Positions 8,456 through 17,563 of a stretch of 64,000 bases of DNA are shown in pieces (position 1 is the stretch's first letter; the number at the start of each line of letters is the position of its first letter). The position numbers and the translations under genes are program-made. Location of the stretch: NCBI RefSeq assembly GCF_014673215.1, contig NZ_JACWMS010000001.1:1364001-1428000 (forward strand). Direction: 5' to 3'. The notes below the pieces were generated by a model. The model saw nothing but the letters and a program-made list of their open reading frames with translations, did not search any database and was not told the DNA's origin. This DNA is from Gordonia hankookensis (GTDB taxonomy: Bacteria > Actinomycetota > Actinomycetes > Mycobacteriales > Mycobacteriaceae).

Positions 8456-9720
8456 CAGTTCTCACCCCCGAACGGCACGAGCAGGTTGCCCAGGGCACTG
8501 CCACCGGTGTTGTCGTTCTTGCGGGTCTGGGCGTCCTGCTCGCGGATCCCCGCCTGCGCGCGCGCCTTCACATCGGCGTTCTGGTACTGGATCTGATCGG
8601 GCCGTGCGTTGATACCCGTCACCGGGTTGGTCAGGAACGGCGGGTAGTTCATCGAGATCGAGGATAGGACCGGCGCAAGGGTGTCGACACACTTGTCCAC
8701 CTCGGCCTGACTCTGCCCCGGCCGGTCATTGGCCTCCATCGAGCCACACAGGAGCGTGATGAGGTTGGCGCCCATGCCCAGCCCGAAGATGCCGGAGAGG
8801 GACCCGGTCATCGGGTTGTAGATGTTGTAGAAGTTCGCCAGCTGGTGCGGCCCCGAGTGCAGCAGACCGCGAACCTGTTCGTCCTTGTCGGCCAGGATCT
8901 TCGTCGTATCGGAGAGGTTCTTCACCGAACCGGAAAGTGCCTTCCCGTTCTTGTTGATGAAGTCCTGCACGTCCGACATCGCACTGTCGAGATTGTGCAA
9001 TGCACCGTTGAGTTCGTCGGTGTTGTCGCCGAGCACCTTGCTCACCGAGGCGATGCGACCGTTGAACTGGACCATCTGTTCATGGCTCGCCGCCAATGCG
9101 TCGGTGAGTTTCTGGAGACTCCGAACCGTCGAGAACAGGTCTCCGCGGCCCGCCGACAGCGTTCCCATCACGTCGGAGAGTTCCTTGATCGACGCATTGA
9201 TGGCCGCTCCGTTGCCGTCGAGGTTCTTGTCCGCGACGTCGATCAGCTTGGCCGCCGAACCGGGGTCGGCGCCCTTGGGGCCGACCGCCTCGGTCAGTTT
9301 GGACAGCTGCTTCTTGATGTCATCCCATTCGACGGGGACCGCCGTTCGGTTCATCGGGATGTCCGCGCTCGCAGCCAATTTCGGCCCACCCGCGTAGACG
9401 GGCGTGAGTTGGACGAACCTTCCCGACACCAGACTCTGCGCGACGACCACCGCTTTGGCGTCGGCAGGGATGGGAGTGTCCTTGTCCACCTGCATCTTGA
9501 TCTCGACGTCCCCGTCACGCGGCGTCACCGAGGTCACCTTGCCGACATTCACACCGAGGACCCGGACCGGGTCGCCGTTGTACAACCCGCCTGCCGACGG
9601 GAAGTATGCGGTGATCGTGTTGTTGGTGGCCTTGTTGAAGCCCACGTAGCCGACGACGATCACCAGGATCGCCAGCACCACCGCGGCGATGGCCTGCCAG
9701 ACGCGTTTGCCGATGCCCAT
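8455..9720 (-). CDS. mce4D: Mce4D, MCE-family subunit of steroid importer
   Basis: A 421-residue Mce protein with an N-terminal membrane helix (about 8-28), the MCE domain (about 36-115, PSAGGLYNGDPVRVLGVNVGKV) and a long helical section. It has a shorter tail than Mce4F. The ATG at 9720 is one base from the stop of mce4C. It acts with the other five Mce proteins in import of cholesterol and related steroids across the cell envelope. Confidence 0.93.
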   Translation of the reverse strand: MGIGKRVWQAIAAVVLAILVIVVGYVGFNKATNNTITAYFPSAGGLYNGDPVRVLGVNVGKVTSVTPRDGDVEIKMQVDKDTPIPADAKAVVVAQSLVSGRFVQLTPVYAGGPKLAASADIPMNRTAVPVEWDDIKKQLSKLTEAVGPKGADPGSAAKLIDVADKNLDGNGAAINASIKELSDVMGTLSAGRGDLFSTVRSLQKLTDALAASHEQMVQFNGRIASVSKVLGDNTDELNGALHNLDSAMSDVQDFINKNGKALSGSVKNLSDTTKILADKDEQVRGLLHSGPHQLANFYNIYNPMTGSLSGIFGLGMGANLITLLCGSMEANDRPGQSQAEVDKCVDTLAPVLSSISMNYPPFLTNPVTGINARPDQIQYQNADVKARAQAGIREQDAQTRKNDNTGGSALGNLLVPFGGEN

Positions 9721-9721
9721 G

Positions 9722-10945
9722 TCAGCCCCCCTGCCTCGGTGTCGAGGCCGGAGCCTTCGGATAGTCCAGTTTCGGCGCCTTCGGTTTCGGCGCGTTCGGG
9801 TCGTACCCCGGCACCAGCTTGAAGCCGTTCGGGTCCACCGGGTTCGTGTAACTGAAGGCCTTCCAGATCTCCGGGTACTTCCGCTGCAGGGTCTTCATGA
9901 ACACCGCCGTGTAGTCACCGAAGGTGGGGATGCCGACCAACGAGGAGAAGTACGGTCCGGAGGCCACCGCTTCTCCGAGCACGTTTGCGTAGGGCCCGAG
10001 TTCGTCGATCGCCGCCTTGAGGCTCGATTCGTTGTCGGTGAGGATCTTCAGCACTCCGTCGAGCTTGGTCAGGACCGGGGCCAGCTGCGCGTTGTTGTCC
10101 TTGATGAAGCCGCTGATCTGCATGCTGACGTCACGAGTGCCCGAGATCAGTTGCGCGATGGCGGCCTGCCGCATCTGCAGCTCACCGAACAGCGAGTTCG
10201 CGTCCAGCAGAAGCCGATTGATCTGTTCGCTGCGGTCACCCACGATCTTGGTGACCTGATTTGCCTTGCCGAGCAGCCCTCGCAACGCGTCGTCACGGTC
10301 GGCCACCGACTTGGAGAGTCGGGCGACACCGTCGACGGCGCCGCGCACCTGATCCGGCGTCTGCGAGAACGTGTCGGACATGACGTTGAGCGCCTTGTTG
10401 AGCTGATCGGAATCCGTCTCGGCCAAAGTGTCGGTCGCGCCCTCGAGGGCGTCGGTGAGCGAATACGGCGCGATGGTGTTCTCGTTGGGGATCTCACCGC
10501 CGGGACGGATGCGGTCCGGACCGTGCGGCAGGATCGTCAGGTTACGCCGACCCAGGACGGTCTCGGTCTTGATCGCCGCCTGTGAGTCGATCCCCATCAT
10601 GACCGTGTCGTTCATCCGGAACGTGACTTGCGCCTTGGTGCCACCCTTGGTGCTCGCGAGCGAGACATTCTGCACCGTACCGACATTCACGCCGGACACG
10701 GTGACGATGTCACCGGAGACCAGACCGCCGGCGTCGTCGAAGTAGGCCTTGTAGGTGCTGATCGGCGACAGGTACGGCAGCTTGTCCATCTGCATGGCCA
10801 CGATCACCACGAGCGCGGTGATCACCACACCGATGACACCGATCTGGGCCCGACTGCGACCGCCGCGCTTGTCTTCTCGCGCGACGTCCGCCTCGTCCGA
10901 GGTCGTGCGCTGGTTGCGGAACATTCCGCCGAACGGAAGGCTCAT
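9722..10945 (-). CDS. mce4C: Mce4C, MCE-family subunit of steroid importer
   Basis: A 407-residue Mce protein: short charged N-terminus, membrane helix (about residues 34-54), MCE domain (about 65-140, DAGGLVSGDIVTVSGVNVG), coiled helical region and a Pro/Lys-rich tail. I use the ATG at 10945 because it overlaps the mce4B stop as ATGA and has GGGGAGG about 11 bases upstream; a GTG at 10957 lies too close to that Shine-Dalgarno sequence. Third of the six Mce subunits. Confidence 0.92.
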   Translation of the reverse strand: MSLPFGGMFRNQRTTSDEADVAREDKRGGRSRAQIGVIGVVITALVVIVAMQMDKLPYLSPISTYKAYFDDAGGLVSGDIVTVSGVNVGTVQNVSLASTKGGTKAQVTFRMNDTVMMGIDSQAAIKTETVLGRRNLTILPHGPDRIRPGGEIPNENTIAPYSLTDALEGATDTLAETDSDQLNKALNVMSDTFSQTPDQVRGAVDGVARLSKSVADRDDALRGLLGKANQVTKIVGDRSEQINRLLLDANSLFGELQMRQAAIAQLISGTRDVSMQISGFIKDNNAQLAPVLTKLDGVLKILTDNESSLKAAIDELGPYANVLGEAVASGPYFSSLVGIPTFGDYTAVFMKTLQRKYPEIWKAFSYTNPVDPNGFKLVPGYDPNAPKPKAPKLDYPKAPASTPRQGG

Positions 10946-12000
10946 GTGATCGGGCACCTCCCCCCGGGTCCGGTCGTGTCACCTGTCGCGTTGATGTTGG
11001 ACCACTCGATCTGCTTTCCGCCCGGTCCGGTAAAGATCAGGCGGACCTTGCAGAGCCAGATCTGCAGCCATGCACCGTAGCTACCGAGATTCGACAGCTT
11101 CTTGAAATCGCCGGGCAGCCGTTTGAGCAGGCCGCTCACGTAGTCGCCGCCCTTGAGGAACTGATCCGACGTCTTACCCAGATTCGTGGTGGTGGCCTGG
11201 ATGTCGGGACGGGTGGACACGAGCAGATCCGACAGACCGTTGGTCAGCTTCGATGTCTGGGTCAACGCATTGCCGATCGTGCCCCGCTGCGCGGACAGGC
11301 CGGTCACGAGCTGCTGCAGCAGATCGACGCTCTGGTCGAAGCCCTTGCGGTCACCGTCGAGGGTCGTCAGGGTCTTGTTCAGATTGTCGATGACCTGACC
11401 GATCAGTGCGTCGCGATCGGCGAGGGCGTTGGTGAACTGCGAGGTGTTCGACAACAGACTGTTCAGCCCTGCGCCCTGCCCCTGGAACACGTCGATCAAT
11501 GACGCCGAGAGTTCGTTCACCTCAGCCGGATTCAGCGTTCGGAACAGCGGCTTGAATCCGCCGAGGAGCTTGTCGAGGTCGAGCGCGGGTTGAGTGTGCG
11601 AGACAGGAATCTGGTCGCCGGGCGACAGCGTCTTGTCGGGGTCGCCGGTGCCGCGCTGCAATTCGAGGTAGCGGTCACCGGTGAGGTTCTCGTACCGCAC
11701 GAGCGCCTGGACGGAGGTCGGCAGCGGAAACTTCTGGTCGACGCTGAAACCGATCTCGGCCTCGTTGTCGGTGGTCAGCGACACCTTCTTGACCGACCCG
11801 ACCTCCACGCCTGCGATCTTCACCTTGCTTCCCGGCTTGATCGCCGACGCGCTGGTGAACAGCGCCGAATACTGCTCGGACTTGCCCGAGCGGTATTGAC
11901 TGAACACGACGACGAGCGCCACGAACACCAGGACCATCACGACGGTGAATGCCCCCAGTTTGATGAGAGTTGCGCGGAACGCGCGGGCACGGTTATCCAC
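10942..12000 (-). CDS. mce4B: Mce4B, MCE-family subunit of steroid importer
   Basis: A 352-residue Mce protein with an N-terminal membrane helix (about 12-35), MCE domain (about 43-120, ASAIKPGSKVKIAGVEVGSV) and helical C-terminal half. The GTG start at 12000 overlaps the end of mce4A by eight bases. The C-terminus has a pair of cysteines (near WLCKVRL and GGRCPIT) as in other Mce B subunits. Confidence 0.92.
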   Translation of the reverse strand: MDNRARAFRATLIKLGAFTVVMVLVFVALVVVFSQYRSGKSEQYSALFTSASAIKPGSKVKIAGVEVGSVKKVSLTTDNEAEIGFSVDQKFPLPTSVQALVRYENLTGDRYLELQRGTGDPDKTLSPGDQIPVSHTQPALDLDKLLGGFKPLFRTLNPAEVNELSASLIDVFQGQGAGLNSLLSNTSQFTNALADRDALIGQVIDNLNKTLTTLDGDRKGFDQSVDLLQQLVTGLSAQRGTIGNALTQTSKLTNGLSDLLVSTRPDIQATTTNLGKTSDQFLKGGDYVSGLLKRLPGDFKKLSNLGSYGAWLQIWLCKVRLIFTGPGGKQIEWSNINATGDTTGPGGRCPIT

Positions 12001-13171
12001 GGGGCGGTGCTCCGAACAGCAATTGGAAGATCTTTGTCTTGTCGGCCTTGGGGGTGGTGCGGGGCTGGTATGGGGTGTTCGCGGTGTCGCTCACATAGAA
12101 CGGCACGTGCTCGGTGGAATCCTGGTTGGTCAACCCGCCCTCACATGTCGGCGGTCCGTTCGCCGCCACTTTGGGGAGGTCCTCCGGGTAGCGGTAGGGC
12201 TCCTTGCCGGGTAGCAGACCCGCGTTCAGTTTCAGCAGGCCGTCGTTGACGCCGAAGACCGGTGCCGCCTTCTGGCCGGCGACTGCGGTCGCGGTGATGA
12301 AGCACTTGAGGCCGGGGGCCTGATAACCGAGCAGCCGGGCCGTCGGATTCAGGTTCGACAGCGCCGAGATCAGGGTCGACTTGGACGGGGCGATGATCCC
12401 GTTGATCGTGTTGGCCATCCCGGTCGCGTTGATGAGCAGCGCGTCCAGATTGGCGGTGTTGTCGACCAGGGTGTTCCCGACGTAGGTGAAGTTGTCCACC
12501 GTGCGCATCAGGTTCGGCATCGAGTCCGCGTACACATTCGTCACTGTGGCGGTTTGCCGGAACAGGGCATTGAGCTCTGGAAGGTGCTTGTTGGTCGTAC
12601 CGACCAGCTTCGACAACTGATCGACCGCGACGCCGACCTGCTCACCGCGTCCCGACAGCGCGGTGTTGATCGCACCGAGGGTCGCGTTCAGCTTCTCCGG
12701 CTGCAGCTGCGCGAGCACACCCACCAGCTGCTGGTACACCGTGTTGAGCTCGACCACCACGTGATCGGCGTCGATGGTCTGTCCCGACTGGATCGTCCCC
12801 GACGCCCCGGAGGCCGGGACGACAAGGTTCACTGCCTTCGCACCGAAGATGGTGTTCGACTTGATGTCGGCGCTCACGTTGCCCGGGATCTTCGACATCT
12901 GGTCGGACGCGATGTCGAGTTTGACAACCGCGTGGTCGCCGTTCTCCGAGATCGACGCGACCCGGCCGACCTCCACACCGCGCAACTTGACCTTGGCGTC
13001 CGGGTTCATGACCAGCCCGGCGCGCGGTGCCTGCAAGGTGACCGGCTGGGTCGATGCGAACCAGCCGAGGAACTGACCCGCCGCCGCCGCGATGACCGCG
13101 ACCAGCGACACGACCATGACGGTCGCCGCCGTCCGGCGGACCGCTCTGCTGCGCTCCTGTCGTCTGACCAT
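11993..13171 (-). CDS. mce4A: Mce4A, MCE-family subunit of steroid importer
   Basis: A 392-residue Mce protein: arginine-rich N-terminus, membrane helix (about 15-38), MCE domain (about 45-125, APRAGLVMNPDAKVKLRGVEVG), helical domain and a C-terminal region with two cysteines (ECF-like ITATAV section and PPTCEGG). It is the first Mce gene after the two permease genes, as in all mce operons. Mce4A is needed for cholesterol uptake in mycobacteria and rhodococci. Confidence 0.93.
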   Translation of the reverse strand: MVRRQERSRAVRRTAATVMVVSLVAVIAAAAGQFLGWFASTQPVTLQAPRAGLVMNPDAKVKLRGVEVGRVASISENGDHAVVKLDIASDQMSKIPGNVSADIKSNTIFGAKAVNLVVPASGASGTIQSGQTIDADHVVVELNTVYQQLVGVLAQLQPEKLNATLGAINTALSGRGEQVGVAVDQLSKLVGTTNKHLPELNALFRQTATVTNVYADSMPNLMRTVDNFTYVGNTLVDNTANLDALLINATGMANTINGIIAPSKSTLISALSNLNPTARLLGYQAPGLKCFITATAVAGQKAAPVFGVNDGLLKLNAGLLPGKEPYRYPEDLPKVAANGPPTCEGGLTNQDSTEHVPFYVSDTANTPYQPRTTPKADKTKIFQLLFGAPPRG

Positions 13172-13176
13172 GTCCC

Positions 13177-14028
13177 TTATCCCGCCAAGTTGAACTTGCC
13201 GTCGGCGCCGTAAATGGCGAGCGACGTCAAAAGTGTGATGACGACCACAACAACGAGCGATGCGCGAACTGCGTTCCCCACGGCGACGCCGACACCCACC
13301 GGACCGCCCGACGCGTTGTAGCCGTAGTAGGTGTGGATGAGCATCACGGCGACCGCCATACAGATCGCCTGCACGAAGGACCAGAGGATGTCCGACGGGA
13401 TGAGGAACGTGTTGAAGTAGTGGTCGTAGACGCCCGGCGACTGTCCATAGATGAACACCGTGGCGAACCGGCTGGCGATGAACGAGGCGAGTGACGCGAG
13501 CGCGTAGAGCGGGATGATCGCGATCAGGCCTGCGACGATCCGGGTGCTGACCAGATACGGGATCGAGGAGATCGCCATCGTTTCGAGAGCATCGATCTCC
13601 TCACTGACCCTCATCGCGCCGAGCTGGGCCGTCGCACCTGCGCCGATCGTCGCGGCTAGGGCGATACCCGAGATCACCGGAACCGCGATACGCACGTTGA
13701 TGAACGCCGAGAAGAAGCCGGTCAGCGCTTCGACGCCGATGTTCGCCAGCGAACTGTAGCCCTGGACGGCGATGGTGCCGCCGGTGAACAGCGTCAGGAA
13801 CCCGACGACCACCACGGTGCCGCCGATCATGGCGAGCGCTCCGGTCCCCATCGAGATCTCGGCGATGAGACGCAGGGTCTCCTTCTTGTAGTGCTTGATC
13901 GCTCGCGGGATCGCGACGATGCTGTCCCAGTAGAAAAGGGCCTGATCGCCGATCTGATCCCAGTCCTCGCCCGCTCTCTTCGCAGCGATGCGGGCAGTGC
14001 GGAACCTGGTCGTGAACGGAAGAACCAT
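13177..14028 (-). CDS. yrbE4B: YrbE4B, MlaE-family permease subunit
   Basis: A 283-residue integral membrane protein of the MlaE/YrbE family with five or six hydrophobic helices. It keeps the family block GAGATAQLGAMRVSEEIDALE (near residues 128-148, cytoplasmic coupling helix to the MceG ATPase). It forms the ABC-type permease with YrbE4A; the ATPase (MceG) is encoded elsewhere. The start is three bases downstream of the yrbE4A stop. Confidence 0.94.
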   Translation of the reverse strand: MVLPFTTRFRTARIAAKRAGEDWDQIGDQALFYWDSIVAIPRAIKHYKKETLRLIAEISMGTGALAMIGGTVVVVGFLTLFTGGTIAVQGYSSLANIGVEALTGFFSAFINVRIAVPVISGIALAATIGAGATAQLGAMRVSEEIDALETMAISSIPYLVSTRIVAGLIAIIPLYALASLASFIASRFATVFIYGQSPGVYDHYFNTFLIPSDILWSFVQAICMAVAVMLIHTYYGYNASGGPVGVGVAVGNAVRASLVVVVVITLLTSLAIYGADGKFNLAG

Positions 14029-14031
14029 GTG

Positions 14032-14796
14032 TCAGCCCGCCGTCGCTTTGAGACCGACCGCGGTCACCACGACGTTCACGACGAACAACGCCATGAACGA
14101 ATACACGACGGTCTCGTTGACCGCGTCGCCGACACCCTTGGCGCCACCCTTGACGTTGAGGCCCTGATAGCAGCCCACCATCCCGGCGAACAGGCCGAAG
14201 AGCGCTGCCTTGACCATCGAGATCATCAGCTCGCCGAAACCGGTCAGCAGTGTCAGGTTCGCGATGAACGCACCCGGGTTCACGTCCTGCAGGAAGACCG
14301 AGAACATGAATCCGCCGCCGATGCCGATCGTGCACACAAGGCTGTTGAGCAGGATCGCCACCCCGGTGGACGCGATGATGCGCGGGACGACGAGGCGATG
14401 GATCGGGTTGATACCGAGCACCTTCATGGCGTCGATCTCTTCACGGATGGTGCGCGCGCCGAGGTCGGCGCAGATGGCCGTGGCTCCGGCGCCCGCGACG
14501 ATCAGCACCGTCACGATCGGTCCGATCTGGGTGATCGTGCCCAACGCCGCGCCGGCACCCGACAGATCCTGTGCGCCGATCTCGCGCAGCAGGATGTTCA
14601 GCGTGAAGCTGACCAGGACGGTGAACGGGATGGCGACCAGCAGGGTCGGGACCATCGAGACCCGGGCGATCGCCCACGATTGCTCGACCGTCTCGCGCCA
14701 TTGAAATGGCCGGCGGAACAGCTCCCGTGCGGATTCGACCCCCAGGGCGACGAAGTCCCCAACACCTGACATAGGCGTGGCGAGCTTCTCAAACAC
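14032..14796 (-). CDS. yrbE4A: YrbE4A, MlaE-family permease subunit
   Basis: A roughly 254-residue MlaE-family membrane protein with the coupling motif GAGATAICADLGARTIREE. First permease gene of mce4. I choose the GTG at 14796 because AAGGAG lies five bases upstream; the GTG at 14802 overlaps that Shine-Dalgarno sequence and cannot use it. The gene follows hsd4A after an 86-base gap without its own KstR box, so it is probably read from the hsd4A promoter. Confidence 0.93.
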   Translation of the reverse strand: MFEKLATPMSGVGDFVALGVESARELFRRPFQWRETVEQSWAIARVSMVPTLLVAIPFTVLVSFTLNILLREIGAQDLSGAGAALGTITQIGPIVTVLIVAGAGATAICADLGARTIREEIDAMKVLGINPIHRLVVPRIIASTGVAILLNSLVCTIGIGGGFMFSVFLQDVNPGAFIANLTLLTGFGELMISMVKAALFGLFAGMVGCYQGLNVKGGAKGVGDAVNETVVYSFMALFVVNVVVTAVGLKATAG

Positions 14797-14888
14797 CAAC
14801 ACTCCTTACCCCCCTGGGGAACCCCCCCAGTCGCTGTGCCCGCCCCGGCGAACACCGCGAACTTATCACGTGGTCAACACACGTTTGG

Positions 14889-15779
14889 TCAGTCGACCAA
14901 TTCACTCGCCGAGAACGTCCGGCTCGCGTCGCGGCCGGCAAAGTAGCTGGTCAGCGTCTTCGCCAGGTCGCCATCTTCCCATGCGGCCCCCACTGCCGTG
15001 AAGGTCTCCTCCACGGTCGGGGCGGCCATCAGCATCACCTTTGCCCCGTAGACGACGAAGACCTGTCCGGTGACGCTGTCGGCGTCGCTTCCCGAGAGGT
15101 ACTTCACCAGCTTGACCACGTGTTCCGGCGCAAGCGGATCGGCACCGTCGTCGGGAGCATCCCCGAAGACGTCCGAGGTCATCGGCGTCCGCGCGCGGGG
15201 GCAGATCGCATTGGCCCGGACCCCGTAACGTTCGAGAGCCCGCGATGCCGAAACCGTCAGGGCGATGATCCCGGACTTGGCCGCAGCATAGTTCGCCTGC
15301 CCGCCCGGTCCGAGGAGTCCCGCTTCCGAGGCGGTGTTGATCAGGCGCCCGTAGACCGGCCCCCCGGCCGCCTTCGAGGCGCTGCGCCAATGGCTCGCAG
15401 CGTTGCGATTGAGCAGGAAATGCCCGCGCAGATGGACCCGGATGACCAGATCCCACTCGTCGTCGGTCATGTTGAACAGCATCTTGTCGCGGGTGATCCC
15501 CGCGTTGCTCATGACGATGTCCAGACCACCGAGGTCGTCCGTGGCGGTCCGCATGATCTCCGTCGCGGTCGCCGACTCCCCGATGTCTCCCGCCACCGGG
15601 ACTGCCCGGCCTCCGGCCGCCGTGATGACGTCGATGACATCACTCGAATCGAGTGACGCCGCAAGGTCGTTCACGATCACCGTGGCGCCCTCGCCGGCCA
15701 AACCGATCGCCTCCGCGCGACCGAGACCCCCACCGGCACCGGTAACGACCGCTACACGTCCGTCCAACGACTGACCCAC
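14889..15779 (-). CDS. hsd4A: Short-chain dehydrogenase Hsd4A (Rv3502c-like)
   Basis: A 296-residue SDR with the cofactor motif TGAGGGLG near the N-terminus, NAG at about 94, a catalytic Ser in NTASEAG and YAAAK. Hsd4A proteins act on the sterol side chain as 3-hydroxyacyl-CoA dehydrogenases and also show 17-beta-hydroxysteroid dehydrogenase activity. The GTG at 15779 has GGAGG eight bases upstream; longer in-frame starts would run into the KstR operator. It is the first gene of the hsd4A-mce4 transcript. Confidence 0.9.
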   Translation of the reverse strand: MGQSLDGRVAVVTGAGGGLGRAEAIGLAGEGATVIVNDLAASLDSSDVIDVITAAGGRAVPVAGDIGESATATEIMRTATDDLGGLDIVMSNAGITRDKMLFNMTDDEWDLVIRVHLRGHFLLNRNAASHWRSASKAAGGPVYGRLINTASEAGLLGPGGQANYAAAKSGIIALTVSASRALERYGVRANAICPRARTPMTSDVFGDAPDDGADPLAPEHVVKLVKYLSGSDADSVTGQVFVVYGAKVMLMAAPTVEETFTAVGAAWEDGDLAKTLTSYFAGRDASRTFSASELVD

Positions 15780-15809
15780 GCCAGTTCCCTCCTCAAGGCT
15801 GCAACAAAC

Positions 15810-15823
15810 TAGAACCTGTTCTA
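15810..15823. promoter_or_regulatory. KstR operator upstream of hsd4A-mce4
   Basis: TAGAACCTGTTCTA matches TnnAACnnGTTnnA in all fixed positions. It is 30 bases upstream of the hsd4A GTG and is the only such box seen above the roughly 11-kb mce4 operon. Confidence 0.9.
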
Positions 15824-15874
15824 GCACGAACGCGCTCAGACCGGAACCGGTTGGTCAGATTCCCGTCGTTCGGC

Positions 15875-16063
15875 TCATTCCAGCGAGAGTGCGGACTTGG
15901 GGCAGCTGGCCACCACCTGCCGCATCTCCTCCTCGCGTTCGGCCGGAACCTCTTCGTTGAGAATCACCAGGTAGTCGTCATCATCGAGGTCGAATACATC
16001 CGGCGCCATGCCCACGCACACGGCGTTGGACTCGCAGAGGTCGAAATCTGCCTTGATTCGCAT
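15875..16063 (-). CDS. fdxD: Ferredoxin FdxD, [3Fe-4S] type
   Basis: A 62-residue acidic ferredoxin with only three cluster cysteines: Cys10 and Cys16 in CESNAVC and Cys54 in CPKSAL. The residue where a fourth ligand would be is Asn13, so a [3Fe-4S] cluster is expected. This type passes electrons to actinobacterial P450s; the sterol P450s nearby or the divergent acyl-CoA dehydrogenases are natural partners. The ATG at 16063 has AAGGAG eight bases upstream, so longer starts are not used. It shares a KstR box with fadE26. Confidence 0.9.
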   Translation of the reverse strand: MRIKADFDLCESNAVCVGMAPDVFDLDDDDYLVILNEEVPAEREEEMRQVVASCPKSALSLE

Positions 16064-16117
16064 CCTGGCCACTCCTTCGAGACGGTTCGTCTGGTTGACG
16101 GGCTGTGTCATTCAGGT

Positions 16118-16131
16118 TAGAACGTGTTTCA
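16118..16131. promoter_or_regulatory. KstR operator between fdxD and fadE26
   Basis: TAGAACGTGTTTCA matches the KstR consensus. It sits in the divergent gap and could control both fdxD (minus) and chsE4/fadE26 (plus). Confidence 0.88.
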
Positions 16132-16221
16132 GAAGTTGGCGAGTACCGCCTCGCCATCCCCGGTGGATCACTGTGACATATCGCCGGTACGCCCCATCAG
16201 CCCGAGGACACGGAGAGCCCG

Positions 16222-17424
16222 ATGCGCATCGCCTACACCGACCAGCAGACAGACCTTCGTCGGGAGTTGCGATCCTACTTCGCGGCCCTGATGACCGATG
16301 AGCGCCGAGCCGCCCTGACCGGCGGCGAAGGTGAACTCGGCGAGGGTGACGCATACCGCGACGTGGTCGCCCAGATGGGTAGCGACGGGTGGCTGGCCCT
16401 GGGTTGGCCGACCGAGTTCGGCGGCCAGAACCGATCCATGATGGACCAGCTGATCTTCACCGACGAGGCGGCGATCGCCGGCGCCCCGGTCCCGTTCCTG
16501 ACCATCAATTCGGTCGCACCGACGATCATGCACTACGGCACGGACGAGCAGAAGGCGTTCTTCCTGCCGAAGATCGCGGCGGGGCAGTTGCACTTCTCCA
16601 TCGGCTATTCGGAGCCCGGCGCAGGCACCGACCTGGCGGCCCTGCGGACCACGGCCATCCGCGACGGCGACGAGTACGTGATCAACGGTCAGAAGATGTG
16701 GACCAGCCTGGTCCCCTACGCCGACTACATCTGGCTCGCCTGTCGGACCGACCCGAGCGCGCTGGAACCGGGCGGGAAGAAACACAAGGGCATCTCCATG
16801 CTGATCGTCCCCGCCACCGCGGAGGGCTTCAGCTACACGCCGGTGCACACGATGGCCGGGGTCGACACCAGCGCCACCTACTACCAGGACGTCCGGGTGC
16901 CCACCTCGGCGCTCGTCGGCGAGGAGGGCGGCGGCTGGCCCCTGGTGACCAATCAGCTCAACCACGAGCGTGTCGCACTGTGCAGCGCCGCTCCCATCCA
17001 AACCGCTCTACGGGAGACGGTCGAATGGGCGCAGAACACCAAGACCGGTGACGGGCAGCGGGTCATCGACACCCCGTGGGTCCAGAGCAATCTCGCCCGC
17101 GTGCACGCCAAGGTCGAGTTCTTGAAGCTGATCAACTGGAAGATCGCATCCATCGCTGCATCCGGTGCGTCGCCGAGCCCGGCCGATGCGTCGGCGACGA
17201 AGGTGTACGGCACCGAGTTCGCCACCGAGGCATACCGATTGCTGATGGAGACCGTCGGCCCCGCCGCGACCCTGCGGCGCGGCAGCACCGGCGCACACCT
17301 GCAGGGCCGCCTCGAGCGGTTCCAGCGTTCCTCGCTGATCCTCACCTTCGGCGGTGGGACGAACGAGGTCCAGCGCGACATCATCGGCATGCTCGCCCTC
17401 GGACTGCCGCACCAGCGCCGATAA
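16222..17424 (+). CDS. chsE4: Acyl-CoA dehydrogenase ChsE4 (FadE26)
   Basis: A 400-residue acyl-CoA dehydrogenase with FAD and substrate motifs SIGYSEPGAGTDLAAL (about 129-144), INGQKMWTS (about 154-162) and a C-terminal FGGGTNEVQRDIIG. In the mycobacterial system FadE26 pairs with FadE27 in an alpha2beta2 enzyme that oxidises the first five-carbon side-chain CoA ester (3-oxo-cholest-4-en-26-oyl-CoA). The partner gene follows directly, and the KstR box lies 90 bases upstream. A REP-like repeat separates it from chsE5. Confidence 0.92.
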   Translation: MRIAYTDQQTDLRRELRSYFAALMTDERRAALTGGEGELGEGDAYRDVVAQMGSDGWLALGWPTEFGGQNRSMMDQLIFTDEAAIAGAPVPFLTINSVAPTIMHYGTDEQKAFFLPKIAAGQLHFSIGYSEPGAGTDLAALRTTAIRDGDEYVINGQKMWTSLVPYADYIWLACRTDPSALEPGGKKHKGISMLIVPATAEGFSYTPVHTMAGVDTSATYYQDVRVPTSALVGEEGGGWPLVTNQLNHERVALCSAAPIQTALRETVEWAQNTKTGDGQRVIDTPWVQSNLARVHAKVEFLKLINWKIASIAASGASPSPADASATKVYGTEFATEAYRLLMETVGPAATLRRGSTGAHLQGRLERFQRSSLILTFGGGTNEVQRDIIGMLALGLPHQRR

Positions 17425-17450
17425 CCCGCCCGACCCCGCCCGAACCCGTT

Positions 17451-17527
17451 GGTCGAGTAGCCGCCCGAACCCGCTCCCCCGCTGGTCGAGTAGCCGCGCG
17501 AGCGCAGCGAGCCGGCGTATCGAGACC
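17451..17527. repeat. REP-like repeat, locus 2 (between chsE4 and chsE5)
   Basis: Two copies of GGTCGAGTAGCC (17451 and 17483), the second continuing to CGTATCGAGACC at 17516-17527. Only one arm is present, unlike the complete inverted repeats elsewhere. It lies inside an operon, between two genes whose products form one enzyme. Confidence 0.85.
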
Positions 17528-17563
17528 ACTCCCCCGACCCACACCGAAAGCAGCAGAAGAACA

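Noticed and set aside
14803..14888. Separate promoter for yrbE4A
   Set aside because: The 86-base gap after hsd4A has no AACnnGTT box; an imperfect CTGGGG/CCCCAG inverted repeat is present but too weak to call.
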